From Limibacter armeniacum (GTDB taxonomy: Bacteria > Bacteroidota > Bacteroidia > Cytophagales > Flammeovirgaceae), in assembly GCF_036880985.1 (NCBI RefSeq), contig NZ_JBAJNO010000009.1, forward strand, positions 2,232,001-2,296,000: 64,000 nt of DNA, read 5' to 3'. A program made the position numbers and the translations under genes. Below the pieces are notes generated by a model. The model worked only from the letters and a program-made list of their open reading frames with translations. It was not told the origin of the DNA and ran no database searches. Shown in pieces: positions 27,558-37,125 of the stretch (the stretch's first letter is position 1; every line of letters starts with the position of its first letter).

Positions 27558-27579
27558 CAACCGATACCGCAACCGATTG
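27558..27579. promoter_or_regulatory. Operator-like imperfect palindrome upstream of susC-2
   Basis: A 22-bp site with left arm CAACCGATA, spacer CCGC and right arm AACCGATTG. Six of nine arm positions are complementary, and the right 13 bases are identical to the susC-1 operator. It stands 62 bp upstream of the TATAATTG element, exactly as at susC-1. Confidence 0.6.
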
Positions 27580-27674
27580 CTCAACACCATTCGCAACTAG
27601 TTAACATAAGTTAATTCTCTATAACATTGTGTCCGAAAATGAAAATTGTATATAAAGTGATTTATATAATCAGA

Positions 27675-27720
27675 AAAGCGTGATAATAATCTCTCTATCG
27701 AAAGACATTTATCACGCTTT
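27675..27720 (-). terminator. Hairpin downstream of esterase gene
   Basis: A 12-bp perfect stem (AAAGCGTGATAA at 27675-27686 with its complement at 27709-27720) and a 22-base loop. The T-run is short, so this is a likely but weak terminator. Confidence 0.55.
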
Positions 27721-27771
27721 AAATTCTACATTATGTGTTCTTTATACAAAGTGGCTAACGAGTAAACATAT

Positions 27772-28698
27772 TTACTTTCCAAACAAAAAAGTTACAGGTA
27801 CGGCCAGTCTGGCATTCCAATCAGTTTCTGTATGAGCCGCACCTTCATATTTTTTTGTCACCCAATTCTTTCCCTTTTTGAAGCCTTTTTCTTTCATTAT
27901 TTGATCTGCTTTTTGCTGAATAGGTGGGTAAAGAGAATCTAAAGTAGCAGTGCCATAATCAAAGTAAATCTTATGTGTAGCAGGGTCCGGAAGATGTTCT
28001 CTCATATAGGAAAGAAAAACATCAGGAATTGGATTGTTTTTCGTATCAAAAGTTCCGGGCCAATGTGTAGATATACAGGCCGCTCCACCAAATACTTCCG
28101 GATACTCACAGATGGCATATAAGGAGATTAGTCCTCCATAACTAGATCCCGCCACAAAGGTATTTTCACGTCCTTGATTGGTTGAGAATGTGCTATCAAC
28201 ATGAGGTTTCAGTTCTTTCACCAAAAACTTCAGATACCGATCAGACATCGGTTTGTCTGCAAGTTTAAATTGCTCATTACTTCTAAATACACTCAAGATA
28301 GAATCTTGCTTTACCTTTTCTATAGACTCAAACGGCGTCTGAGGAAAATACTCAATTGTGCGGTACTCACTTCCTCCATTCCAGATACCTACAACAATAA
28401 AATCTCTTACCTCTCCGTCCCTCATTAATGCTGAAGCCACTTCATCTACTCCCCACTCCTGCTTGTTCCATGTTATATTGTCATCAAACAACATTTGTCC
28501 ATCATGCATATACAAGACATCATATTCCTTGTCAGCTGTATATCCTGCAGGAAGCCAGATATCAACATTTCTGGAAGAAATAAATGCTGAAGGAAAACTA
28601 GAAAGCCGCCTAATCTCACCGCTAGATACCTCAGGTATCGGCTCTCCTCCTCTAATACAGAACATTAGGATTAATATAGCTGCTACTACTGTTTTCAT
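27772..28698 (-). CDS. Exported alpha/beta-hydrolase, esterase D/CE1-like
   Basis: A 308-residue hydrolase with an N-terminal hydrophobic export signal (MKTVVAAILILMFC, where Cys14 could be a lipid site). The fold is shown by VLYMHDGQMLFDD near residue 62, the nucleophile elbow GSSYGG with Ser186, and a C-terminal catalytic His289 in EGAAHTETDWNARL. This class includes acetyl-xylan/feruloyl esterases, enterobactin esterases and mycolyltransferases. In this locus it would remove acyl or aryl groups from the imported glycan or glycoside. It is 96 bp downstream of the trehalase gene on the same strand. Confidence 0.87.
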   Translation of the reverse strand: MKTVVAAILILMFCIRGGEPIPEVSSGEIRRLSSFPSAFISSRNVDIWLPAGYTADKEYDVLYMHDGQMLFDDNITWNKQEWGVDEVASALMRDGEVRDFIVVGIWNGGSEYRTIEYFPQTPFESIEKVKQDSILSVFRSNEQFKLADKPMSDRYLKFLVKELKPHVDSTFSTNQGRENTFVAGSSYGGLISLYAICEYPEVFGGAACISTHWPGTFDTKNNPIPDVFLSYMREHLPDPATHKIYFDYGTATLDSLYPPIQQKADQIMKEKGFKKGKNWVTKKYEGAAHTETDWNARLAVPVTFLFGK

Positions 28699-28794
28699 TT
28701 TTCAGTCAATTTATATGCAATTTCATTAATCAATAACCTTCATAACTGAAACATCTTTAGACAGTTATTACATTCATTTAGGCTTAATAAATTA

Positions 28795-30420
28795 CTACTC
28801 AGGTTTTGCGACACTCTCCTCTCTCATTAACCGGATCAATACACCATTGGTCCAGCCAAAACCGTCTTGTACAGGGTACTCTCCTCCTCCTGCTTCAAGA
28901 GATATGTCTTCTACATTGTACTTCTCCACCATCTTGCCTGTATTTCTATATATTTTGGTATTCAGCTTTACCCAACGTTGCTCTATTTCGTCAGCCAATT
29001 TTATTTCTCCATAATTTCTAAGTCCCCAGATAGTCATCCATTGTAAAGGTGCCCACCCATTTGGGGCGTCCCATTGCTGTCCTGTATTCTGAAGTGTTGT
29101 CACAACTCCTCCAGGTTTTAGAAAGTCCTTTTTGATATGTGTCGCCACTTCTGATGCCTGCTCTGGTGTTGCTATTCCAAAACATAGAGGGTAAACACCT
29201 GCCAGCGATAGTATTGATGTCATATGTTTAGCCCTAAAGTCATAATCCCTGTAAAAACCTGTCTGCTCATCCCAACAATACTTTTGAATGGCAGCTTTCC
29301 TATCTTCTGCAAGTTGGTGATAGTGCTCTGCTTTTCCCTGATCTCCACTAAGGTCAGCTGCCTTGGCTATTATCTGCTCTTGCTTAAAAAGTAATGCATT
29401 AAGGTCCACTGGGATAATATCCGTTGTATGAATGGTAGATAGGTTTGTTGTATCAGCCAACCATCGTGACGAAAAATCCCAACCTGACTCAGCTCCTGCC
29501 CGCAAATGCTTATACACTACCTCTGTTGGGCGACCTGCTTCTTTTGCCGTTTCAACATCGTCAGCATACATCTCAGATCGTGGACCAGGAAGGTTATCCC
29601 AATAGCGATTTAAAATACTGCTATCCGGCAACTGCACTGTTCTTTTATATACAGTATAATCTTCTTGAAGTTGCTCTTGGCCATTCATCCAAAAGGCATG
29701 CTCCTTTTCCATATAAGAGAGGTATTGCACATAAATACTGTCTCCTTTTATCCCTGCCAACAGTTCTACCATCAAAGCAAAAAATGGCGGTTGAGACCTT
29801 CCAAGATAGTATGTTCTGTTTCCGTTTGGGATAAAACCAAACTCATTCAACATATAGGCAAAGTTATCAACCATATCATTGATCAAAGCGGTTTCTCCAC
29901 TAGCCTCCAAACCCAACATTGTAAAATAGCTATCCCAATAGTAAATCTCACCAAAACGGCCTCCTGGTACTATATAAGGGTGAGGTAATGCTATACGAGT
30001 GCCTATATTGGCTGAATCGGCATCCCTTCTCAATACCTTCCACAAGGTTAGAATGTGCTCTTCCACTGTATTTGTTGTATCACTCTTGAACCCTGAAGCA
30101 TATTGCACAGGCAAATCAAAATGTTCCTTGACAAAGCTGTCCAATTGAAACCCCTGTTGATTTTTTTCGGCTTCATATTCCTGAACAATCTTATCTACTT
30201 CTTCTTTTGGTACACAGTCCACAAATGTTTTTCCATCCTCAAATACTTTCTTCAGCTGCACTGCTTCAAGTAAGTCTCCATAAGTCCTGCTAGGCGGTAC
30301 CAACTCAGGTCGAGCAACAGCTACTTGCTTATCTTTTTTGGCTTCTTGGCAACCAAAGACCAATAGTGATGCTAGTAGTATCCATAAAAGCTTCGAATAA
30401 CTTATCTCGTGTCTTTTCAT
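28795..30420 (-). CDS. Trehalase, glycoside hydrolase family 37, lipoprotein
   Basis: Hydrolyses alpha,alpha-trehalose to glucose, here probably periplasmic or surface-anchored. With the start at 30420 it has 541 residues. The signal peptide has a lipobox (LLVFGCQ, Cys24). Both trehalase signatures are present: PGGRFGEIYYWDSY at 152-165 and QWDAPNGWAP at 449-458. Catalytic residues match Asp315 in GWDFSSRW and Glu514 in GGGEYPVQDGFGW. An eight-residue extension to 30444 would precede the charged signal region and is not favoured. It anchors the substrate prediction for the adjacent SusCD locus. Confidence 0.95.
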   Translation of the reverse strand: MKRHEISYSKLLWILLASLLVFGCQEAKKDKQVAVARPELVPPSRTYGDLLEAVQLKKVFEDGKTFVDCVPKEEVDKIVQEYEAEKNQQGFQLDSFVKEHFDLPVQYASGFKSDTTNTVEEHILTLWKVLRRDADSANIGTRIALPHPYIVPGGRFGEIYYWDSYFTMLGLEASGETALINDMVDNFAYMLNEFGFIPNGNRTYYLGRSQPPFFALMVELLAGIKGDSIYVQYLSYMEKEHAFWMNGQEQLQEDYTVYKRTVQLPDSSILNRYWDNLPGPRSEMYADDVETAKEAGRPTEVVYKHLRAGAESGWDFSSRWLADTTNLSTIHTTDIIPVDLNALLFKQEQIIAKAADLSGDQGKAEHYHQLAEDRKAAIQKYCWDEQTGFYRDYDFRAKHMTSILSLAGVYPLCFGIATPEQASEVATHIKKDFLKPGGVVTTLQNTGQQWDAPNGWAPLQWMTIWGLRNYGEIKLADEIEQRWVKLNTKIYRNTGKMVEKYNVEDISLEAGGGEYPVQDGFGWTNGVLIRLMREESVAKPE

Positions 30421-30537
30421 TTTCAGTATTGGGTTTTCAGCCACATTAGTTGTATTTCCTTAATTTATAAATAACTACCGAGACATCTGAATAAGACCTT
30501 GAACAGTCTCAATTCAATCATGCTGCTTCCAAAAACA

Positions 30538-30578
30538 AAAATCCGTTACAGCAACATAAAAGTGCCATAACGGATTTT
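30538..30578 (-). terminator. Terminator of the YfhO-family gene
   Basis: An 11-bp stem (30538-30548 with 30568-30578), 19-base loop, and T-rich run on the minus strand. It lies 22 bp downstream of the stop codon. Confidence 0.75.
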
Positions 30579-30600
30579 CTATATATAATAAATTTACGTT

Positions 30601-33105
30601 TTACTCCTTTGTCTTCTGATATACAGCTAAACCAATGGCACCTACAAAACACAGGAATACAATCCACGAAGCAACCAACGTAATCTTTTGACCTACAAAG
30701 TATGACTCCGGTTTAAAGTCAAATGTGATCTCGTGTTTTCCTGCTGGTACTTCAAGCGCTCGTAAAATATAGTTTGCTCGTACCATTTCCACCTCTTTAC
30801 CATCAATCTTCACTTCCCAACCCTCTGGGTAATAGATCTCAGAGAACACAACCAAACCATCAGCTTTGGAGTTGGATTCATACTTAACCGAACGGTTATC
30901 AAAGTGTGCCAACTTCACAGTAGCTGTACTGTCTGGTACAAAGTCCGTTTTAGAGATCACAAACTTATCAGTATCTACCACAGCTTGTGTCTCCAAATCA
31001 ATTTGTCCTAACAAAGTGATTTCCTCATCTGGAGAATTAACCGGTACCACTTCCTTCACAAACCAAGCATGTTCCATTGCCATAGGGTTCATGATTACAT
31101 CGGTGGCTTTATTGCCAATCTTCACATACTTTACATTAAGCATGTTAATGCCATTCAAACCTTTAAAACTTGGCTGACCATCTCTCAATGATTGAATCAA
31201 ACGTTGCTGATCTGATGTTAACTGACGATCAATCAAGTCTTGGTAACGACGCATTTTAGCTGCGAAATAACCTCCAATTGAATGATGGAAATATGAAGTG
31301 CGGGCTTCTGTAAAGGTATTTCCAGCAAGGTTCATTACACGGTAATAACTATCATCCTGCTTGATTGCCTTATCTGCATCTGTCATTTGATGAACAGCCT
31401 TACTATCCTGTTTCACGTATTGGTCATCTGTCAGGTAACGTTTCGCCACCAACCAAAGATCGCCTACAATCAGTACACCCAAAATCAGTATCGCCAATTG
31501 GTGTCGAAGCTTTCCTTTAATAGCAAACCAGATAACGCCAAATGAAAGTAAAATCAGCACTAGTGACCTAATCGCATCCTTACGGATCAAAGCTGCTCGC
31601 TCATCTTCCAAAGCATTGACAAACTGCTTGATCATATTTGGATCATTGATTCCAAAACTTCTTTGGAAAAGTGCCGCATCATTTGGAGCACCTGTATTCA
31701 TCATACCGGCAGCTAAAATAAGGACTACTCCCAAACCACCCGTGATATATAAAGCCTTGAATAACTTTCCTGTTATCTCTTGATCTGAGGAATTGTCTAA
31801 CACTTTCTGCAATCCCATAAAGCCTGCAATCGGCATCACAGTTGCTGAAAGAGACAATGCCATTGCCACTGTTCGGAACTTATTGAACCCTGGCAGATAG
31901 TCAAAAAGGAAATAGTTAAACCACTCCAAGTTCTTACCCCAAGCTATCATCATAGTGATCACCGTTGCGGATAACATCCACCATCTATATCGGTTATCAA
32001 GCACAAACATTCCCAACACGAACAAGAAACAGATGATTGCCCCCATATAAACAGGACCTGCAGTAAATGGCTGATCCCCGAAATACATTGGCAGACGGAA
32101 GTTCTCATCTCCAATCAAACGGTCTGCCTGCTGTTGTCCTGCCACTTTAGCAAGAACTTTAGAAAATGGACCATCCTTTAGCGGACGTTCTTGACTGCCT
32201 CCACCATAGAAGTATGGCACCATCAATGTTAAGGTCTCCATTTTGCCTTCACTCCAGCTAAAGGCATACTCTTTATCTAGCCCATCTTTACCTTCTACTG
32301 ACTCATTCTCTGTTGACAGTTCACGGGCTCCACGAGTTGAATACTTACTATACTCTTTTGTCATCCAGATACGTCCTGTCTGTGTCAGACCTGCAAGGAG
32401 TGCAGCCACCAGCAAGATACTTCCTGTCTTCACAAAAGAGGATACTCTTCCTTCTCTGACAGCAAAGATCAATTCGCTTACCACATATGTTAGGCACACA
32501 AATATCAGGTAGTAAGTAATCTGGAAGTGATTAGCACGTAGCTGAAGTGTCAATGCCATTGCAAAAACCGCAAAACCTAAAAAGTATTTTCTGCGGAATA
32601 CCAACGACATACCACCCAACACAATCGATGCATAGGCAATTGCCCACATCTTGGTCATGTGCCCTGCCTCAGTACTAACGATAAAGAAGGTATTTAATGC
32701 AAAAGCAATTGCTCCAATAATTGCCAAATACGGACCGACACCAAAACATAATAGTGTCAACCAGAACATGGTCATACAAAGGAAAAATACACTTGCCGTA
32801 CTTTCACCACTCAGTAACCCTTTTGTGATACTAGGTATATATCGAAGTGGTCCATCTTCAATACTGGAAATCAAGTATTCTGGAAAACCACTAAACATGC
32901 TCACATTCCATAAAGGAGGCTCTCCATCATGTTTTTCAGAATATGCCTCTGAAAATTTCTTCATCCCCTCAAACTGCACTACATCCCCTTGAGGTAAATG
33001 CAATCCATCCAACATCTCTGCTTGGAAGTAAAGAGTAGTAACCAGATAAAAAATCGGTATAGCTATCAGATACGGTAGTGCTTTCTGCACCGAAAACTTA
33101 TTCAT
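30601..33105 (-). CDS. YfhO-family polytopic membrane protein
   Basis: An 834-residue inner-membrane protein with roughly a dozen hydrophobic segments, an N-terminal membrane helix (ALPYLIAIPIFYLVTTLYF), a large extracytoplasmic C-terminal domain rich in beta structure, and a last membrane helix near the C-terminus. This is the YfhO layout, related to GT-C glycosyltransferases. The end segment VFSEIYYPEGWEVKIDGKEV is typical of the family. In Bacillus YfhO is linked to lipoteichoic acid glycosylation; here a role in surface-glycan assembly fits the neighbouring genes but is inference. Confidence 0.87.
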   Translation of the reverse strand: MNKFSVQKALPYLIAIPIFYLVTTLYFQAEMLDGLHLPQGDVVQFEGMKKFSEAYSEKHDGEPPLWNVSMFSGFPEYLISSIEDGPLRYIPSITKGLLSGESTASVFFLCMTMFWLTLLCFGVGPYLAIIGAIAFALNTFFIVSTEAGHMTKMWAIAYASIVLGGMSLVFRRKYFLGFAVFAMALTLQLRANHFQITYYLIFVCLTYVVSELIFAVREGRVSSFVKTGSILLVAALLAGLTQTGRIWMTKEYSKYSTRGARELSTENESVEGKDGLDKEYAFSWSEGKMETLTLMVPYFYGGGSQERPLKDGPFSKVLAKVAGQQQADRLIGDENFRLPMYFGDQPFTAGPVYMGAIICFLFVLGMFVLDNRYRWWMLSATVITMMIAWGKNLEWFNYFLFDYLPGFNKFRTVAMALSLSATVMPIAGFMGLQKVLDNSSDQEITGKLFKALYITGGLGVVLILAAGMMNTGAPNDAALFQRSFGINDPNMIKQFVNALEDERAALIRKDAIRSLVLILLSFGVIWFAIKGKLRHQLAILILGVLIVGDLWLVAKRYLTDDQYVKQDSKAVHQMTDADKAIKQDDSYYRVMNLAGNTFTEARTSYFHHSIGGYFAAKMRRYQDLIDRQLTSDQQRLIQSLRDGQPSFKGLNGINMLNVKYVKIGNKATDVIMNPMAMEHAWFVKEVVPVNSPDEEITLLGQIDLETQAVVDTDKFVISKTDFVPDSTATVKLAHFDNRSVKYESNSKADGLVVFSEIYYPEGWEVKIDGKEVEMVRANYILRALEVPAGKHEITFDFKPESYFVGQKITLVASWIVFLCFVGAIGLAVYQKTKE

Positions 33106-33233
33106 AGAGAAAAATTTAACCAGTAACCAGTGTCTGTTCTTATTAGTTTATATTATTGAAGCCTCAATATAGGCAATCACAAAAAAATCTTGAGATAATC
33201 CCGTTATTGAATCACTTCCCCAGCAAAAAAAAT

Positions 33234-34448
33234 TCAAGAATCTTTGTTTGCAGTCAAATTCTCAAACAACTGCATATAGTGCTCTTCCATCATTCGCTGA
33301 TTCCAATGTGCTACCACATATTGCATACCTACCTGTGCTTCTGTACGGATATTGTGTACTCCCTTCTCCAATACAGACTCCAGCATTTTTCTTAAATCAT
33401 CCCCATTACCTGATTCAAACAACACTCCCCTTTCTTCTGCCAACTGCTCCTTGATACCTCCAGTAGCCGCTCCTACAACTTGTACACCTGCAGCCATAGC
33501 TTCCAAAACAGTCAGAGGGAAGTTTTCTGCCTCAGATGGAAAAACCATTATATCAACTGTATTGTATAGGTCATTCAGTTCTTCCCTGTTTCTAATAGGG
33601 TCAAAACGATATTGTTCTGTAATATCAGGTACCAATTCTCCAACAGTATACAAATCAAATGGTGCTTTAACCTTCAGTATTTCCTCTTTAAATAAATGAC
33701 TTCCTTTATAAGGGCTTTCACTGTTGAAGAAAAGTACTCTAGGCTTATCCCAAGTTCTTTCACCTTTATCATAGAAAATACTGGTGTCTACACCATTCTG
33801 GATACATTGTATTTTCATTCTGTCATTGTATACATAAGAGTTCCGAAGGCAGCTCTCTAACCACTTTGATACAGGTACAAAGGTGATACGATCTACTAGT
33901 TCAAGGTATAGGGCTTTCTTTTTCTCCAAATAATCTTGGCGTCGATCTTTAATTGGGTTATAAAATGGGAACAGATTAGCATAAGGAGTCACCGCATTTC
34001 CAGATTTGTAGCCTTCATCATCAAATACATAGACCTCCCCTCCTGTAAAGCTCCACATATCATGCATCACCCAAACAATCGGCTTCTCAGCAGCTATTTG
34101 CTTTAATGTATCTAAGTCAAAGTAATCCGTATGGATATTATGAATACAAACCACATCAGCCTGCCTATATATATCCCTTTTTCTGATTCCTAACCATGAA
34201 CCGTGTAACGGATAGAGCACCCCAATGTCCACATAAAGTGTTTTTCCAAAGAACTTCTGAAGTAGCGCATCCACTCCATTCATATAATAACTCATGGAAG
34301 CCCGCTGAATCTCCTCTACCCGGCTATTGTTCCGTTTCTTTTTCTTTACAAACAAGCTTCCCTCATACTGGCTTGACGTAGCCAAGTCAAATGCAAACTG
34401 TTCTGCGCCACCTCCCGCATCGGAGACGTTAATATGTACTACTTTCAT
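33234..34448 (-). CDS. Glycosyltransferase family 4
   Basis: Cytosolic retaining glycosyltransferase of 404 residues. The N-terminal Rossmann domain begins MKVVHINVSDAGGGAEQFAF, and the C-terminal nucleotide-sugar-binding domain has PRVLFFNSESPYKGSHLF and the E-x7-E motif in SEAENFPLTVLEAMAAGVQV. It would add a sugar to a lipid-linked intermediate of a surface polysaccharide. It is 129 bp upstream of the YfhO gene and divergent from the flippase. The sugar is unknown. Confidence 0.9.
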   Translation of the reverse strand: MKVVHINVSDAGGGAEQFAFDLATSSQYEGSLFVKKKKRNNSRVEEIQRASMSYYMNGVDALLQKFFGKTLYVDIGVLYPLHGSWLGIRKRDIYRQADVVCIHNIHTDYFDLDTLKQIAAEKPIVWVMHDMWSFTGGEVYVFDDEGYKSGNAVTPYANLFPFYNPIKDRRQDYLEKKKALYLELVDRITFVPVSKWLESCLRNSYVYNDRMKIQCIQNGVDTSIFYDKGERTWDKPRVLFFNSESPYKGSHLFKEEILKVKAPFDLYTVGELVPDITEQYRFDPIRNREELNDLYNTVDIMVFPSEAENFPLTVLEAMAAGVQVVGAATGGIKEQLAEERGVLFESGNGDDLRKMLESVLEKGVHNIRTEAQVGMQYVVAHWNQRMMEEHYMQLFENLTANKDS

Positions 34449-34682
34449 TATTTTTGATCCTGTATTTCTATATACCGTTTACTGTCTTATACAGTGAACA
34501 AGCCCCGAAACTAAGAAACTGAACTGACTTTATTGCAGTACAATATCAATTGGTTACAAACTGTAGCATAAATACCGAATAGAGTTTACTAAATTTACCC
34601 GCACTTTTGGTTAGCAAGCAAGATTTGCATTACCAGAGAAAGTACCGTTTCATTTTTTATCATTCTTAGACCACCGTTTACT

Positions 34683-36038
34683 TTGCTAAATAAAATTACG
34701 ACTTACTTCAACAACCTACGCAATAATAGGTCCCTTATGGAAGTAGCCAACAACGCCAACTGGCTGATGCTAGACCGTGTCATGCGGATCGTATTAGGGC
34801 TACTTGTCAATGCTTGGGTAAGGCGTTACCTTGGTCCTGATGAAATAGGAAAATGGGACTTTGTTCTGGCTATTTCTGGCATCTTTGTCATTATCTCAGC
34901 ATTGGGTCTTGAGCAGCTCGTTACACGTGAACTAGTTAACACTCCTAAACTCAGGAATACCATTCTTGGAACTGCCTTTTCTCTACGTCTAGTGAGTGGG
35001 ATTATCACCTCTGCTGGGTGTATTGGGGCTATTTTGCTATTGGAAGGTGTTGATCCTACCTATTTGGTTTTAGTAGGAATTGCAGCTGGAGGTATTTTGG
35101 TTCAGGCAACAGAGGTGATTGTGTTTTTCAATCAAAGTTTACTCAAAGCACGTAACTCTGTACTAGCAAAAGGACCCTCCTTTTTTATCTTTTCCATAAT
35201 TAAGGTAGGGCTGATTTTGACTCATCAACCTTTAGTTGCATTTGCTTGGGCATATTTAGGAGAAATGGTTCTCTCCGCAATTCTATTACTTTACATCTAT
35301 CAGCGTAATGAAAAACAACTGGGTAAATGGCATTACAACCGTAAAATGTCTCGAAAGCTGTTGTCTCAAAGTTGGCCACTGATGGCTGCCGGAATTGCAT
35401 ACATGATGTACATGAGAATTGACCAGGTTATGCTTGGAACTATGATGGATGCCAAAGAGGTAGGACTGTACGCTACAGCTACCAAGCTCTATGAAGTTCC
35501 ACTTTCTGTACTGACAATACTAGGTACTACATTCTTCCCCAAGCTGACCGAATTCTATAAAAAAGGGGAAAACTTCTTCTTTGATAATTATAGGAGAATG
35601 GTACAGTTAATGACCTTGATTGCCTACCTTGGACTAGTTGCTACAGTTATTATTGCGCCTTGGTTTATACCGTGGTTATATGGAGAAGAATACCATGCTT
35701 CTACTGATATATTGCTGATCTTGATGGTTGGAATCATCTTTATGTACAACGGTGGGTTACGAGGAAGCTACTTAACGATCTCCAACCAACAGCGTATTAT
35801 ATTATGGTTTGCTTTCGGTGCTCCTATTATCAATATTGGATTTAACTTGCTACTGATTCCAAAACTTGGAGGTAAAGGTGCGGCTCTGGCTTCTGTAATC
35901 ACGCAAATTATCGTTACCCAGCTTTTCAGCTTATTCTTTTCTTCTACTAGGAAAGTGTTACGGATACAGCTACGTTCGCTTCTACTTTTGGACACTGTAA
36001 GCACAATCAAGGCTATTGCTAAAGGAAAACAGGACTAA
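34683..36038 (+). CDS. Polysaccharide flippase, Wzx-like (MOP superfamily)
   Basis: An inner-membrane flippase for lipid-linked glycans, 451 residues with about 12 to 14 hydrophobic segments. The opening NANWLMLDRVMRIVLGLLVN AWVRRYLGP and later SQSWPLMAAGIAYMMYMRID are typical of the O-antigen/polysaccharide export family. The TTG start at 34683 is taken, as the next ATG (34737) would remove 18 residues ahead of the first membrane helix; either is possible and no clear ribosome binding site decides. It heads a plus-strand glycan cluster. Confidence 0.87.
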   Translation: MLNKITTYFNNLRNNRSLMEVANNANWLMLDRVMRIVLGLLVNAWVRRYLGPDEIGKWDFVLAISGIFVIISALGLEQLVTRELVNTPKLRNTILGTAFSLRLVSGIITSAGCIGAILLLEGVDPTYLVLVGIAAGGILVQATEVIVFFNQSLLKARNSVLAKGPSFFIFSIIKVGLILTHQPLVAFAWAYLGEMVLSAILLLYIYQRNEKQLGKWHYNRKMSRKLLSQSWPLMAAGIAYMMYMRIDQVMLGTMMDAKEVGLYATATKLYEVPLSVLTILGTTFFPKLTEFYKKGENFFFDNYRRMVQLMTLIAYLGLVATVIIAPWFIPWLYGEEYHASTDILLILMVGIIFMYNGGLRGSYLTISNQQRIILWFAFGAPIINIGFNLLLIPKLGGKGAALASVITQIIVTQLFSLFFSSTRKVLRIQLRSLLLLDTVSTIKAIAKGKQD

Positions 36039-36124
36039 GTTCTCCAAAAGCTATATCTGCAATAATATTAACTTTGCAAATAAGGTATCACCTACTTTAA
36101 ATTATCTAACAGACTCATAGTTAT

Positions 36125-37084
36125 ATGGAACTAGCTCCAATTGTACTATTTATTTATAACCGTGCATGGCATACTGAGAAAACCCTAGAGGCACTCAGCC
36201 AAAATAATTTGGCTGATCAGTCCACTCTTTACATCTATGCAGATGGTCCAAAAGATAGTGCATCAGAAGCAGACCTTGCAGAAATCGCAGCTACAAGACA
36301 AGTTGCCCATAAAAAACAATGGTGTAAGGAAGTTCATATTATTGAGTCAGATAAAAATAAAGGTCTTGCAGACTCCATAGTTGAAGGTGTTACAGCAGTA
36401 GTAAACCAATATGGAAAAGTGATCGTCCTGGAAGATGACATCACTACGTCCAAAGGTTTTCTTCAGTATATGAATGATGCCTTGAATTTATATGCAGAGC
36501 AACCTAATGTAATGCACATTAGCGGTTTTCTACCGCAACAGTTTCCCAATGCTAAGCAATACGAACTTCCTGAAACCTTCTTCCTGACATTCATGAGTTG
36601 TTGGGGATGGGCCACTTGGAAAGATGCATGGGCAAAAATAAACCTTGACACTGGCTATTTGCTAGAGGAAATCAATAAAGAAAATAAGCTGAATGCTTTT
36701 AACCTAGATGGAGCAATATCTTTCCATCAACAGTTGGAATGGAATCTGCAAGGCAAGATGAAAACTTGGGCAATCAAATGGTTTACAAGTATTTTTCTTG
36801 AAGGAGGATTATGTCTATATCCAAAACAGACATTGGTCAGAAATATTGGCTTTGATGGCAGCGGAGAAAATAGTGGTGAACTATATAACAATCCCTATGA
36901 AGTATCTGTAACCAACTTTATTACTGTATCTCCTATTCCTATTGAAGAAAGTGCTATTGGACGAGAATATTTGAGAAACTTTTACCTATTTACTAACAAG
37001 AAAACTCTAAAAGGTTTTTTGGTAAAGGTGAAAAATAAAATCAAACAGTGGATTGGACATGAAATCCATGCAGGAAGAGAATAA
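36125..37084 (+). CDS. Family 2-like glycosyltransferase
   Basis: A 319-residue cytosolic GT-A fold transferase. The N-terminus APIVLFIYNRAWHTEKTLEA opens the nucleotide-sugar domain, YIYADGPKD follows, and VIVLEDDITTSKGFLQYMND supplies the acidic DxD-like metal site (EDD near residue 104). SCWGWATWKDAWAKI in the middle is often seen in GNT-I-like bacterial transferases. It is 86 bp after the flippase and 41 bp before the methyltransferase, so it is part of the same operon. Confidence 0.85.
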   Translation: MELAPIVLFIYNRAWHTEKTLEALSQNNLADQSTLYIYADGPKDSASEADLAEIAATRQVAHKKQWCKEVHIIESDKNKGLADSIVEGVTAVVNQYGKVIVLEDDITTSKGFLQYMNDALNLYAEQPNVMHISGFLPQQFPNAKQYELPETFFLTFMSCWGWATWKDAWAKINLDTGYLLEEINKENKLNAFNLDGAISFHQQLEWNLQGKMKTWAIKWFTSIFLEGGLCLYPKQTLVRNIGFDGSGENSGELYNNPYEVSVTNFITVSPIPIEESAIGREYLRNFYLFTNKKTLKGFLVKVKNKIKQWIGHEIHAGRE

Positions 37085-37125
37085 AGTTATTTAACAATCA
37101 ATATTAATTGCGCATAAAACTACTA

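Larger units (their letters stand above)
27426..27771. other. Intergenic regulatory region upstream of susC-2
   Basis: About 346 bp without genes. The left half contains the susC-2 promoter-like block and operator. The right end contains the hairpin downstream of the esterase gene. Nothing else is recognisable. Confidence 0.6.
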
